In this document: piece after piece, positions 9,211-21,289 of the stretch
How positions within the stretch are numbered: the first letter of the stretch is position 1
How the letters are laid out: the number at the start of each line of letters is the position of its first letter
NCBI GenBank assembly: GCA_030765065.1
Contig: CM060981.1
Span: forward strand, 226,245,152-226,309,151
Reading direction: 5' to 3'
DNA: 64,000 bases
Origin: Deroplatys truncata
Taxonomy: Eukaryota > Arthropoda > Insecta > Mantodea > Mantidae
Translations under genes and position numbers: made by a program
The notes under the pieces: generated by a model
What the model saw: only the letters and a program-made list of their open reading frames with translations
Databases searched by the model: none
What the model was told of the DNA's origin: nothing

Positions 9211-11173
9211 TAGGGACCCCGACTTTTCGCGAGTAGTTAATTCGCGAAATTGGCCGAAAATTAACAATAAGGAAAACCTTTAATCAATTATTTTTAAATT
9301 CCACATATATATCCATTCTGAGTCGCGAAATAACGCGACATTAGTTCTATATCGCGAAATAACACCATTATGAAAAAAATGTGCAAAATAACCCAAAATT
9401 TTTCTCTCCTTTTTACATAAACAATCAGATATTTGGCTTATCAATCATTTACGGATACGTGTATTGTCATTCGCTACGGCCATGCTGCTGTTATGTGCTG
9501 TATGGCACAGAACACCAAACTGCACTGTGATTTAACCAGAGCTTCGGCAAACATGGGTACTGCTTCGACTACCCCGTCCCCTTCGCTCTTCACCTATCGC
9601 ATTCACAACAAAAGGAATGCCATGTTTATCGGAACTCGTCAACACCGCATCAGTGACGGATTTCTCATTTCACTCAAATTATTCTTTGGATTTAAATGAC
9701 AATACTACCTGCAATTCTTCTCTAATGCCATATTTTAATGATTCGTGCTTGCATCGCCCTCTTTCATGCCGGCTGGAAAAGACTGTCGCAAAAGTATCGT
9801 TAAATAATGCATGAATTTCTAAGTCTGGTTCAAGTCAATTCTGACAGTAGACAGCCTCTTCTACCAATCACTGTCTCCGTTTCCTGTACCCCTCGCACGA
9901 AAATTGTTGCTGTCTCACGATGTTGCCGTAATGTGAACGCATGTCTAAGTATATTTTGTGTCCGCTATACTGAAACATTCGTTTGGAGTCAAGTTATATT
10001 CTTTAAATTACGTTACAATTTAGCGCAAGGAGTCTGTTTATCTTCTGCTCTGAAAAAGAAAAGGAGTTATGCCGATGGAGCCACGTTTCAAATTAAGCTA
10101 GCGCATGCACAATTCAGCTGACGGTGGAGTTGGCAACGTGCTGTTCGAGTGCCGTACAGACAGCATGTGCAAGACGTTGCCAGGTCAGTTAAGTTTTGCG
10201 GCACGCGGGAATTCAAACCGATTCCTCAGTAGTATTTCAATGCGGTCTCAAAATATAATAAACTGCCAGGCATCTTTCCTTCTTGAACACTGCAAAGACA
10301 CTATTTGCCTTATGAAGTGCTTGAGGGATCTAAATATCCATTTGTTCATAAACTATATAGCAAACTTAAAGATATATCAAATGGCTTCACAATAGTAGCT
10401 GAGGGCTTGTTTGGAGAGAAAACTTCAAATCTTCTTCAGAGACTGCCAACCCTCAAGAAGTCTTATGTTATCAGTCAGTTCAAGCAATTGGGCATAAAGT
10501 CAGTTACCAAGCTGAATTCCTTAATGTCAGCTGGTCCAGCTGCTGATATTATTCATTCTGCAGGTAAATTGTTTGATGTACGAAAAATAGTATCAAATGA
10601 GGCATCTACTGATATAACTATAGAAAAAGCAAGAAGAATGTTACCTTTTCTGCGAGACTCGCCAGAGAAGACATTCAAGGAGGGATATGCTGCTCTGAAG
10701 AACATAGTGTGTGAGAAATTAGATGATGCTGCTGAAGTGAACACACTGGATTTACTTTCTGGACTTCAATGTGACCACTTGTGTTTCACTGAGAAGTGTA
10801 TGAAACTATTGTGGGTACCCATGTCCAATGTGGACAGTGAAAGACTTTTCTCTGCATATGGGAACATCATGACAAACTTAAGAACAAATCTTAAGCCAGA
10901 GAACGCCGAACTTATGGTGGCTTTGTCTCTAACAAAATAAATCAGTCGAAATGTATACTATGTAAATATTTTCATGCTCCTCTTTTTTAAGTTACATGTA
11001 AGGTGCCCTTTGTTCCACAGTAAAATAATTTAAACTGTGTTTTTGTTTTTTCCCTTTTTTTTGCACGAGATAACACCGTTAAGCAGTTTTATTTACCGCC
11101 CAAAACACCGCTCACTATAATATTTTTACACCGATATTACATTATTTTATTTACCGACAATCTGGGGTCCCTA
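9211..11173 (+). mobile_element. hAT element with exact 8-bp target duplication
   Basis: A 1963-bp element bounded by the terminal inverted repeat TAGGGACCCC (9211-9220) and GGGGTCCCTA (11164-11173). It is flanked on both sides by the identical octamer cttataca (9203-9210 and 11174-11181). Eight-bp duplications and short TIRs are the hallmark of hAT elements, and the internal frame at 10305-10940 ends in a hAT dimerisation region. The 5' subterminal region repeats cgcgaaat blocks (9230-9360), probable transposase-binding motifs. The 5' part of the transposase is disrupted, so this copy is probably non-autonomous. Confidence 0.93.
10305..10940 (+). CDS. hAT transposase C-terminal ORF (truncated)
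   Basis: An intact 211-codon frame with a hAT C-terminal dimerisation region near its end: VPMSNVDSERLFSAYGNIMT (about residues 169-188), then LKPENAELMVALSL. The N-terminal half (DNA-binding and catalytic core) is not in one frame with it. The pieces upstream, 10105-10395 and 9807-10121, are shifted. The latter has a basic KKKRSYADG stretch that might be a helix-turn-helix start. Full hAT transposases are usually 500-700 residues, so this is about a third of one. It lies wholly inside the TIR-bounded element. The long open 3' frame could be recent decay or retained expression. Confidence 0.75.
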   Translation: MPYEVLEGSKYPFVHKLYSKLKDISNGFTIVAEGLFGEKTSNLLQRLPTLKKSYVISQFKQLGIKSVTKLNSLMSAGPAADIIHSAGKLFDVRKIVSNEASTDITIEKARRMLPFLRDSPEKTFKEGYAALKNIVCEKLDDAAEVNTLDLLSGLQCDHLCFTEKCMKLLWVPMSNVDSERLFSAYGNIMTNLRTNLKPENAELMVALSLTK

Positions 11174-11181
11174 CTTATACA

Positions 11182-12757
11182 CAAGCAGCTCGAGTTTGAT
11201 TTTCTGAAGGGGATTGTTATCTTTATTTTTTTTACAACTCGTTTTACTGTAATATAGTTAAATATTGCTTCTGTTCATTTACTGATAAATATAATTACAG
11301 TAATGGTGAAGCTCGTGGTTATAAAATTAAATTGAGTGTGAAACCTTCTCCTAACCCATAAATTAATGTCTTGGCTACCCTCTACCAGTATGATGGACTT
11401 CTAAATAAATGTCACGTACATTAAAAATAAACAAAACCTTGTATGTTTTACGCATGTATTTAAAATGAAAGTGGGAATAAAAAGCTTGGAGCTCCACAGT
11501 TTTAACTTGCAAGCTCAGGAACAGTAAGCTAATTCTCTACCACTGAGCTAAGGGTGCCGCAGTTTGCATGGCATTGTAACGAGCTTTAGTCATACTTCGC
11601 TTGAGAACCATAAATCAATAAAGTGCGTTTCAGTTACAAATATTCAGTGTTGAAACACATTGAAAAATCTGTTTGAAATCTTTTAATATGAATTATTTTC
11701 TCAGAAGGCTTTTGTGATTATAGTTGTTCTCCATTGTAACTACTACAAGAATATATGCAGTCTTGTGAGCAAATCCTGGCTATTCCGATCACTCACAGAA
11801 GTACCAATTCGAGCTGCATCTCTCAGACGTCAACCAGTTTTAAATTGACCAATGTACAATAACATTCCAGGCTGGTGGTGCAGGCTGCTTAAACTGTAGC
11901 AGCAATGGTACAATTATGGGGAATTTGAAAAAAAAAAATCGTTTTAAGTATAGAGATTTTTTGGGAACAAAGTTTCTGAATGAATGATCAAGATGTAATG
12001 AATGCAGATTATACTAAAATGCATTTTAATGGAAACCAAATGCAATTAGAACAATTTTGTGTGCAAGTGATCATTCCAGGAACATTGGATTGAAGTTCTA
12101 TTATTATGGTATTAGCAACAGTTCTGTAATGTTAAGATATATGAAACTTGCTTCCTGTAGAGGGTATTACATTCAAACCTATAATCACCAACTTCCAGCA
12201 ATAAATGTAACCTAAATAATAAATTGCATGTATTTTGCAGTAACACTTCCCTTTTTAAACTAGAAATTCAGAAGAACATTTTTGTAATCATTTGATTGCA
12301 TCATCAGCTTTTTCCTTGCTTGGGTGCTCATCTGCATAAGGTTATTGCTGCTAGGTGGTGATGTAGTATTGCCATCTAGTGGAAGTAAAACAAATTTATT
12401 TACAGAATTAATTGGCTGTATTTCAAAGTTCATTATGCAATCTGTATTTTTTAAAATAAATATTATTTCCCAAATCATTAAATCCATAGGTCCATCTAAA
12501 TGCTTTAGAAAATGTAACTCCTGGGTTTATTTTATGATTAAAGTGATCAAGAGTGATCTACAACAACTGATTTATCCATCTGTTTGTAATTAATATCTCT
12601 AAAATGTGCCTTTATTCTGGTTCCGAAATTCTGAGTAGTCTTTTGAATGTAAACTTGGTCACAATCTAAAGTGTAGTTGATAAATGCCAGATGCTAGGGT
12701 TTTTGAAATTTTATCTTTTTTTTTTTTTTTTTAGAAAATTCTAACAAATTTATATCA
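11182..12757. other. AT-rich spacer with a tRNA-like remnant
   Basis: Apart from the tRNA-like segment at 11508-11575 I see only AT-rich DNA. The open frames near 12260-12593 on both strands look like chance, with no motif. Confidence 0.5.
11508..11575 (-). repeat. tRNA-like remnant (SINE head or tRNA pseudogene)
   Basis: The minus strand reads a clear A-box-like stretch, TTAGCTCAGTGGTAGAG, 15-20 bases into a tRNA-sized segment. The B-box position reads gcaagttaaaac and does not match GGTTCGAATCC. It is a decayed tRNA or SINE head, not a working tRNA gene. Confidence 0.5.
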
Positions 12758-12885
12758 TGTACATAGTAAATACAGGAGGTATTGCATTCTATCCAAAAAA
12801 AAAATGTGATATCAAGATTTCAACAGAATTTTTTTGTGGCCCGTGAATCCAAAAAAGAAAGCATTTTTGTAAAAATGTCATATTA
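12758..12885 (-). repeat. RepA fragment, old (hairpin end)
   Basis: Matches the hairpin end of the RepA family in reverse orientation: tacatagtaaatacaggagg, then attgcattctatccaaaa and the gaatccaaaaaagaaagcat block. It is much more diverged than the copies at 28-40 kb. Confidence 0.6.
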
Positions 12886-13323
12886 ATAATATAAACTCAT
12901 TGGAAATGATTATTTTAATTAATTTTATTTATCACAATGTTAAGTGGCATTTCATATTTAATCTTTTATGCTTTATGAAAGAAAAATAATGAACAGTTCA
13001 AATGAATTATATTGCATTTTTAATATTTTTAATGTTGAATATACCAGGCAAGTCAACTGCCCCTAGGTATTCGTATCTATGCAACCTGCAGTTTATAGTC
13101 TAATGTGAAAATATTGACCCTCTTAGCAAAAAAAAAAAAAAAAACTTGTTGTAGCTCTGCCCTTTTATTCAGTACATACTAATTCAGTTGCATACTAATG
13201 TTAATGATTAAAGGCTTGAATGAGAACCAAAGAACTGCAAAAGCCTTAAAACAGATGGCGTTTCATAGATATAATGCTTGCAAGAAGATAGAGGAATGTT
13301 TTCCCAAAGAGCAGGATAGACTA

Positions 13324-13400
13324 CTGGGTTCTGGCCGAGTGGGTTAGCTGCCGGAATGTGGTGAAGCAAAGGTTAGCTTCAGAGGTTCGAATCAGATACA
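13324..13400 (+). repeat. tRNA-like sequence, probable SINE head
   Basis: A-box-like ctggccgagtgggttag (13331 on) and B-box-like gaggttcgaatc are spaced as in a tRNA with a long variable arm (Leu/Ser type). The acceptor arms do not pair well and there is no clean terminator, so a tRNA-derived repeat is more likely than a functional gene. Confidence 0.5.
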
Positions 13401-13734
13401 AACATCAAATTGTTTTGGTTGTTTTTTTTATATTCTTGTGTTTATTTTCTGTATTTTAGTTTACTAATTTATTTATTTTTGTTATTGGCTCTCCTATGAG
13501 CCAAAGACACAAGAATTACAATCAGATAATTATGTAGCATGTTTACCATAATAAGCTGTACTGTATCTGGTGTTGTAAACCGTTTACTTAGTTATTAAAT
13601 CTTAACAGTTTTTGTTTCATGTTTAAGCCTATGTTTCACTTCTTCTATTGACAACGAATTATAAATGTGCTAAGTTCACAGGTAAACAAAATAGTAAATT
13701 GTTAAAGAGCGTGGATTTCATTAACGAAGTAAAT

Positions 13735-13880
13735 GTTCAAAATGACGACTCCCTTCATCAATGCACATTTGTGTACATTGCCGGAGAGACCTTCTTGCAT
13801 GCTGTAACATGCGCTGTGTAATCTGCCTGCATTCTTCACGTATGAGTGCCCGTAGATGATTTGGGCTTTGCGGTGGAAAA
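13735..13880 (-). pseudogene. DDE transposase C-terminal fragment
   Basis: The minus strand reads SPNHLRALIREECRQITQRM, then a short helical stretch and DEGSRHFEHLL. This is the usual C-terminal arrangement of insect mariner-like transposases (LRxxIxxEC...GxHFEHLL). Only this tail is present; no terminal repeat or catalytic block was seen. Confidence 0.55.
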
Positions 13881-14009
13881 CATGGTGATTATTCTATTAC
13901 GTACACACTTATAATGTTATCTCAACTGTTATTTATATCATAATATCAAGTTATAGGCCCAAAGAGATGAAATGAAAGGTAATAAAACGTTTGAACTGAA
14001 CACGAAGGA

Positions 14010-14105
14010 TTTGAACCAGAACTCAAGTGGCACAGTGTTCAAGCAACCATGATAATACCATTCGGCCAATGCTACCTTGCGAGCTGAGGTTCCTGTACGA
14101 ATTAG
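14010..14105 (-). repeat. tRNA-like sequence, probable SINE head
   Basis: The minus strand contains an A-box-like TTGGCCGAATGGTATTATC and a B-box-like TGGTTCAAATCC at tRNA spacing. The arms pair poorly. It resembles the head at 13324 and is likely a SINE of the same type. Confidence 0.5.
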
Positions 14106-14739
14106 TAATTGCAGAACTAGATGCCACCTCGAATCTTTACACGCTTATTGCAACATCGTACAGTGTGTTGAGCTCGGTTTGTTGGTTTTAATTCAAACAA
14201 ATAAAGTGCATCGTCATTACAATTACTGTATGATTTGAAATATGCCATAGTTTGTAACATACGGGAAATTATCTACCTAATACTTAGCATTTTTTGACAA
14301 GGTTGCACAACGTTGACTGACGGCTTAAATCCAGTTGGTCGCACTGTAGATATGCCATTTTGTTTTCAAATGGTTTTGTCAACCGACGCATATGATAGGT
14401 TGTTACTTCAGGGGCAATTTTAAAGGTATGCATGAACGTATGCTAAATAATAAAAGTTTGTAAAATTGGCTAAAAGTGCTACTGCAACTCCCAGTGTCAG
14501 GGCGGGATGTTTTTTGTATCGACATACATAGCGATTGCATTCTGTCCTGCAAAACACTTATGCACTGAGTTATCTATCCCTCCTCTATAAAGTGTTATGC
14601 AAATCAGCCATTAGAAGGCATTCAAGAAAGGCCTAAGTCAAGTATGTTGCTTAGCATGTTGCATAATTTAAAAAATAAATAGCGGCATCTGACTCACCTG
14701 GTATATCTAGTTTTTTTTCTGCTGAAGAAGATTAAGCTA

Positions 14740-15285
14740 TACTCATATTTTCTCAAAATGACTTAACAATTTTGATTAAAATACTATATGTGTAAGATAT
14801 GTATATAACAAATAAAATGTATACCTTGAATTTTCTGGGAATAATCTGTGAAGTCCTAGTCCTCTTCATTTGGAAGGGTTTTGTATAACTTGTAAACCAT
14901 AAGAGATAGGTAAAAACGTAGTAAACAGAAAATCTAGATCTCTTTAAAAGCACAATTTGTCTCTTAACTTTTTTGTGGCATAAGCTACTTCTGAGTTATG
15001 CATTATTAATGGTTTGAATTGTTCAAGATTTTGTCATTCTTTTTGTCTTGTCGATATTCATTTGTTTCTCATGATTGCAGGGAAGGCGTATGGAATTTTA
15101 AGGTCAGCATATAGCATCTAGTTCTTGAACATTTGACTCACTATTCCCTTTGTTTCTATAACAAAATGTGTAATACAGCTCTATCTGCAAAGCTTTATCT
15201 CAATTAAAATGCAGATGGAAAAATAAGCTTGCATAATAATAGTTTGCATACTCTCTAATAAATTATAGAAAAGTCATTTGAATGT
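14740..15285 (-). repeat. RepA copy, old and hairpin end lost
   Basis: Reverse-oriented RepA sequence, recognisable by ttttgattaaaatactatat, aacaaataaaatgtatacct, tgaattttctgggaataatc and the end block gtcatttgaatgtaacatca. It lacks the hairpin end and the CA-repeat part. That missing part may be the fragment at 12758-12885. Confidence 0.75.
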
Positions 15286-15468
15286 AACATCAAATTTTTT
15301 ACATTGTATATATTTTGAGGAACTAATATGCAATGTTCCTTAAAATTTTGCTTATTAAATGTAATCTAGTTTGAAGAAATATTGTAAAAATGGATGCATC
15401 TTGTGAATTTCAGGGAATTTTCTACATCGTACCTGTGGTAAATAAGCGTTATTTTCAATTATTTCCAG

Positions 15469-15925
15469 ATATTTCACTGGAGCATTTGTACTCGAGAGAG
15501 CAACTTCAGTTGCTACAGGACAAGATTCTGCCAATAAGTATCCTGGCAGCTGGCTGCTGTCAGGTTTGCTGGGCCAGCAGCGAGAACACACAGACTCTAC
15601 AGATTCACTTACAATCCAAGAAGAAACACATCATGGTGAGGATGTTGCAGCAGCAATTGTGGCTGGTGGTCAGGTAGCATCAGCAGTTGGGGCCCCCGGT
15701 TCCCCAACACACAAGGATGAGTTACGTCGTAACAAATCTATGACTGCTCTTGTCAGTCGCATGTTTGGAGATTCTAAAGATGAAGACCGGGTAGAGATAG
15801 GCATAGACATTGCTGCTGTACCATTAAGGCCAGTTGATGCCTCGGCCATACAGAAACCTACAGCATTCCGTGCAAAACCTTCAGAATTACGAGAGATGAA
15901 CTTCTGGTCACCCACTTCCATGTGA
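15469..15925 (+). CDS. Host gene, terminal coding exon, product not recognised
   Basis: The best candidate host gene. A pyrimidine-rich tract ending ttatttccag (15459-15468) is a good splice acceptor. Directly after it a frame stays open for about 152 codons (codon register starts at 15470) to a TGA at 15923-15925. It begins YFTGAFVLERATSVATG, continues GSWLLSGLLGQQREHTDSTD and an Ala/Gly-rich stretch, then DELRRNKSMTALVSRMFGDS. It ends SELREMNFWSPTSM. Base composition is clearly richer in GC than its flanks. No membrane segment, catalytic motif or known domain is visible, so the function is unknown. Preceding exons are not identified and may lie upstream. The start codon is therefore not in this exon. 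Confidence 0.75.
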
Positions 15926-17400
15926 GCTGCTAATGGTATTTTGTTCAAACTTTTGCATTATTTAGAGTGGTATTAATGGAAATTTACTTGATAAAATTTT
16001 GTTGCTTTTAAAGGTGAATTCTTTTAATATTAAAACAAAATTCCATTTTAATGTTTTGTATCAAAATCGGACATCTTTTTTGCCATTAATAGTATTTGAG
16101 TTCTATTATATTTGTATTGCTATTATGTAAGTTAAGTATTTTATATCTTGTATTGCATTTTATTCCATCATTTTTAATGTAGGTCAGCTGTCATTTAGGT
16201 GTAATATGTGTATCCATTGAATTCAGAAGTTAACAAAGAGCTTTCCTCTGAAACGAGTAGTTTTTGTTGAGTGACATAATTTTCATGCCTTCAGATTTTG
16301 TTCTCTTGAATCCTTATTGCTTTTAGATGTATGTGAACCTTCATGTTGTGTAGTTGTTGCAGTGTTTAGTATTGCATATCTTATCCACCTAACATTATTT
16401 CTTAATATGAAAATATGTTGCATTTCTTTCACCATTTATATCAATTTTGTAAAAGTGCATAACCACGTTTGGCATTTGATAACAATAATACATTCGAATC
16501 TACATCATTGGATATTAATTTTTGCTTTGAAACTTCTATTTTTCATCACTAAGTTCTTGCCAAATTATAGTAGTTTGTAATGCGTGCTCTGTAATATGTG
16601 AAGCATGAAAGATACCAGGAAATTCAAATGACTTGCAGTTTTGCAAAAAGATTATGTAGTCATCTTGAAAGTTCATTTAACTGCAGATAAGCTCTGCATG
16701 AAAAAAGGTTATTATATTTGTAAACATTTCTGAATGTACCCATAATTTATCTGATTGTGGTTGTTTTGCTTTTGACACACTTGTTATATAAACTTTGCAT
16801 TAAATTTATATAAATGATGACTCATTCTGATTATTTATTTTTCTCATTGGCCCCCTCTTCTCCTGGAGCATCCTCTGAAGCATTGGTAAATGTTCAAACG
16901 TTAAGACATTTTTTTCACCTTATAAATAAAACGGTAGAACTACATATTTGGGAAAGATACAGCAAGTTTTGCTTCAAATATATTGGTCTTCAAATAGTAC
17001 TCAAATGTTTCACCTTCTTATCCTTCCCCTTCAGACTAGACATATTTCCTGTTCTCCCATTGTTTTATTCCTCATCTTCCTTAATTCATTCTTCCATTTA
17101 ATTTGTAGTTTAAAGGCACAAATACAGTAATTACACAGTAACTGCATGCTACAACAAGTTATTTTAATGCAATAACTAAAATGTAATACTAAATTATAAA
17201 TTCTTGCAAAATGGACATGTCTTAACAATATGTATTCAAATTTTTACATTTAACTTCTGTGAAATAACTACCAATGCTGTTTGAATACTTGTAATTCCAC
17301 TCTTTAAGTGTTAAAATGCTGTTTGCCTAATAACTGTACCTTGTAATATATGTAGATCACATTGAAAGCAAATTTAATAAATATAAGCAAAATTAAAAAT
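15926..17400 (+). other. Probable 3' UTR of the host exon
   Basis: AT-rich, non-coding, without repeat family members, directly downstream of the stop. AATAAA hexamers occur at 16925-16930 and 17376-17381 and are candidate polyadenylation signals. Which one is used cannot be read from sequence alone. Confidence 0.5.
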
Positions 17401-17571
17401 ATTGCTAATGTGACAAGTCTAGTGATAAGTTTTGAATTATTGGTGCATGATTATTAAAGGATGTACTGTACTTACTTGCATAATTTACACACTTTTTGTG
17501 CCAACTTTTGGATTCTAAAATAGGCATATGTAAATTATATGAGTAATGAAAATTGTGGTTTCAGGACTGAC

Positions 17572-17812
17572 TTAGTTCCCTTCACCTAACGCATCTTCAT
17601 TACTTCTGCCATGGTCAAGGTAGGTTGTGTCATTTGCAGTATCGCCCGTGTCACCGAGTTGGTCAGTCTTCCATTCTTTTGCAATTCTTGTCTTCTTTCC
17701 ACAGTCTCTAATGAAATAAAAGTCAGTGAAGTTCGGTTGCACATTGTAGGAAGTTGCCATAGATTGATGCTTCTTACCATTTATCCATCCAACATATGGT
17801 AGATTTAACCTT
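17572..17812 (-). CDS. Hypothetical minus-strand ORF with acidic tail
   Basis: A minus-strand frame (first Met at 17760, open back to about 17812) reads PYVGWINGKKHQSMATSYNV, then FTDFYFIRDCGKKTRIAKEW. It ends in an Asp/Glu/Thr-rich tail (GDTGDTANDTTYLDHG...). The composition is protein-like, but no family is recognised. It lies just past the likely 3' UTR of the plus-strand exon, so it could be a convergent gene's last exon, a transposase C-terminus, or chance. Confidence 0.3.
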
Positions 17813-19405
17813 TAAATACCTGTTTATGTAAAAATCGTAATAGTTGTAGCCAGTGGCACCTTGTGACTTGGAAGTTTGGAGGGCAGCAGGTGATGTTACT
17901 GCATTAAGCATGCTTTACTTGGCAGGTTTTATTCTACAATTTATCAGAAAATATATCTAAACAAAAAACTAAATAAACCAAAGCACTCCTGACTGCATTT
18001 TTCAGCGCACACAAAATCCTATGTATTAATGAAATTCAGAAATAAAATGTGCAATAAACAGCATCTATCAAAGCAAACATAAATTAAACTGTATTAATAA
18101 CTATTGTATTATTCTTTTCAATAGTAGGAAGCTTTGTGCCATTCATAAAGTGGAAATGTGCAAGAGTTTATTTTTTCTCTTGTCCAACCTTATCTCGTAT
18201 CTAAAGATATCAACAACATGGATTAAAAAATGTTTAGTAGTATAAAATAAACAGGAAATTGCTATGCATCTTATGCCTCTTAAAAAAAACAAATAAAGCA
18301 ATAGTTAACCGTAGCTAAAATGACCTAATTCATATGTAGATGATCGATTTTCCTGTGGTTTTGTTCAACAAAATGTTTTAAATCGGGTATGGAGAGAAGG
18401 GCCTTCTCAACATAACACAAGGTTTAAGTATTAATACCGTCTTCATTCATTGTGGCTCCTTGGGTGCTTTATTATTCCTTGAAAAGTTGAAAAACACTCT
18501 TCACTCTATGATGTGGTCATGGGAGTCGTGCAAATGATGTGTTGCTATTTACACTGTTCATTATGATTCCTTAACTACATAATTTTACTTCAAATGCACA
18601 CTTAGATATTTTACACATGTGCTTCCAAACTGCACAGTGCGTAACTTATCATGTATGTGTGTGAATCACAGCACTGCATGAGGGCTGGCATTTGCAATGT
18701 GATTGTGAGATGCAAACAAAAGCTACCAAAATTATAGTATAAGGGAGATTCTTTTCTGTTCTGAATTGTTTTAGTTATACAATGTTATACTTCAAAACGC
18801 TATATAATTTAAAAATTTAATTTAAAACCAATTCATATAACAGGATTAAATTTTAGACAGGAAAAAGTACTTCTTTTTTTATATGGTGGTGGCAGTGAAA
18901 TTGAATGAATCCTTACGGAAAAGACCGCATGGAGAAAGAACCAATAGCAAAGCGCTTTGGACTCTGCCAAATTGTTATCTCTGTGCACTCTGCCCACAGT
19001 TAATGTTCTCCTGCCCACGCCTTGCCGTTATCAGTACCTGCAAACGTGAGCATTCAAGAATGGACTGTAGTCCGAAATACACTGTACTGAAAACATTTGC
19101 GCTGATCACTATAAGCTTCGAAAAAACATTTAAAACAAAAAAATCTGTAAACCAAATAGGGGGATGCACAAATGCAACAATATGACATTCTTCCTTTCCT
19201 ATTTTTATTTAGGGGACGTTTATTTATGGTGAGGGCGCTGCCCTGGAGTCCATCGCCAGCCACCACTGGTTGTAGTATTGACATCTGTTTTATTCTCCTG
19301 AAGCCAAATGTTTATACTAGACATAGCTGCAGAATTTTTCGAAAACTAAACAAGCTTCCTTGTTCATTAAGGCTCCCAGTCAGTGTTACCAAGTTGTCTC
19401 CACTT
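17813..19405. other. Unassigned AT-rich region
   Basis: No supported gene. A moderately GC-richer block at about 18880-19170 holds open frames on both strands without any recognisable motif; it may be an unclassified repeat. Confidence 0.4.
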
Positions 19406-19695
19406 TTGCCACCTTCCATGGTGTAGTGGTTACCATGCTAGTCTCTAGTTCCCAAGGTAACTGGTTCAAACCTGGTGGAGGACAATGGATTTCTTAAAGC
19501 ATAAAAATCTTTAGCATGGCTTCCTTCGGAAGGGAAGTAAAGCCGGTGGTCCCATGTTGTAAATTTATGGCATGTAAAAGAACTTCAACCCTGATAGAGG
19601 CCTCTGAGCAAAATTACTGGTCTTTTACACCCAATATAGAATGGGACGCTAAGCACCACAGCAATTAAGAGCATCCATAAATAAAACTCAATTTA
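19406..19695 (+). mobile_element. SINE family A copy (tRNA-derived)
   Basis: The tRNA-like head starts ccatggtgtagtggttacca (A box) with a B box ctggttcaaacctgg. The body contains cttccttcggaagggaagta, aagccggtggtcccatgttg, and gggacgctaagcaccacagc, ending in ataaataaaactc. The same order of blocks recurs at 47538 and 49140 (plus) and, split by a RepA insertion, at 34118-35200 (minus). Confidence 0.88.
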
Positions 19696-20194
19696 ATTTT
19701 TTCTACAATTTGGCAGCTAAACTTCCGAACGTAAACATTAGAATCCAGAAATTGCTAATGACATGTCATTAAATGACTACAGACAAGATAATGAACAACT
19801 CTCAAAAGTAGAAGCTTTATAAATAGCTCTTAAAAGTAATGGTGGTAATTCGTACAGTTAAATTGCACAGGTTCCAAATTCACTGCTGGTTGCACACAAC
19901 AAAAGTTAAGAGACAAGAAAGATCTCCATCTAATGTACAGACTAAGACAAATGAACAACAGCCCGAGAGGTAGTTCAATTCGGCAAACATTAGAAGCATT
20001 TGCTGATGCTGCATTCACAATATATGATTTAATACCACCCTTGCAAAGCTATGCGATAAGTAGGAAGATGCCTTGCATTGTGGTTGTGTGCATGGTAGCC
20101 AAATGGTGAATCACGTGTGTCTTGTAATTGGAATAACCAAATATATAATTGACAATATTGCATGTGCAAACTTGCTGTTTCATTCTTCAGTCAT

Positions 20195-21132
20195 GAATGG
20201 CACTGGCGTAATGAAGCGTGCGCACCTCATAGCCTTGGAGTTCTGTATGATATGGTGAATATTGCTGGATGCTCTGTGTCTCAGGCTGCAAGAGCACTTG
20301 AAGTCCCTATATCTATACTACGAGGTGAGTGCAGTTATCCAAGGAAGGGATGATTCGGATCGAAAATGTTTGTCCACTCCTCAGTAGGACATGCACTTAT
20401 AGAAGAGATAGACAGGAATCCCTTCTGGTAGGTGTCTACAATTAGAAATAATTCTAATTTCCTGGGATGAACCGCACAGCCTTGTGTCGTTTGACTACAC
20501 CAGGGCTCTTTGCTTGAATAGCATCTTGCAGATGATCTTAGATTTGCTTGTGTCACCCATAACTGGAAGAGGGTTATATTCACAGATGTGACATTTTATC
20601 TACAAATGGCAAAGCAATTGTCTACACCCCAGAGGAAAATGTTATGATGCAAAATACGTGGTACAAATGGATTCCCAAGGTTGCATATCTGTGTCATGTT
20701 GAATGTCATGAAACAGCCTAGGTGTGTGGTGGCACAGTAAATAGCCAGAAGCATTAAGACATCCTCAAAAACACTATAGTTCCTTCTGTAAAGACTGGGT
20801 ATCCGAATGGAATGATTGAATTCCAGTAGGATAACCACCCTATCCACATAAGCCAACAGGTTTCAAACTAGTTCTTGTAAAGGCAAGATATCGCAGTGAT
20901 TGATCGGCCTCCTTGCTCACCAGATTTGAATCTTATTGGAAATTTGTGGTCAGAGGTAAAGAAAGTTTTACAGTTAAATTGGCCTGCAAGAAAAAAAAAG
21001 ATTTTGTGGGATAAAATACAGGATGCTTGGGAGCAGGTATCCTCATGAAAATTAGACTAGACATTTGGTATCATTCATGGCTGTAGAATGAGGGCAGTAA
21101 TAGAAGCAAAGGGTTTACACACCCAATATTAA
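20195..21132 (+). pseudogene. Tc1/IS630-like transposase pseudogene
   Basis: Degenerate DDE transposase. The 5' part (ALEFCMIW... VSQAARALEVP, 20225-20310) resembles a helix-turn-helix start. The middle reads FTDVTFYLQMAKQ and, shifted, the MDSQGCISVSC block. At about 20830 a frame reads DNHPIHISQQV (second catalytic Asp), followed by PPCSPDLNLIGNLWSEVKK (about 20910-20965), where the usual catalytic Glu of the PIENLW motif is Gly (LIGNLW). The C-terminus RMRAVIEAKGLHTQY ends at a TAA at 21130-21132. Many stops and at least four frameshifts. Element ends were not found. Confidence 0.72.
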
Positions 21133-21289
21133 GTTAGTAGGATTAGGTGCGCAGAAGGACTGCCCAGGAGGATGGAGTGAGGTGATAGGAGGGCAGCTGG
21201 ACCAGGAGCCACAATAGGGTGGAGGTCAGAATGCCCTTTCTGTTAGCGGACTAGTGTTAGTTTGTGGCCTTTCTGTAGATGTGTCTATG

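Noticed and set aside
12324-12593. 89-codon frame as an exon
   Set aside because: AT-rich composition, no splice signal of quality, no motif; the opposite strand has a similar open frame.
13324-13400. Functional tRNA gene
   Set aside because: A and B boxes are present but the acceptor stem does not pair and no T-run terminator follows; a tRNA-derived repeat fits better.
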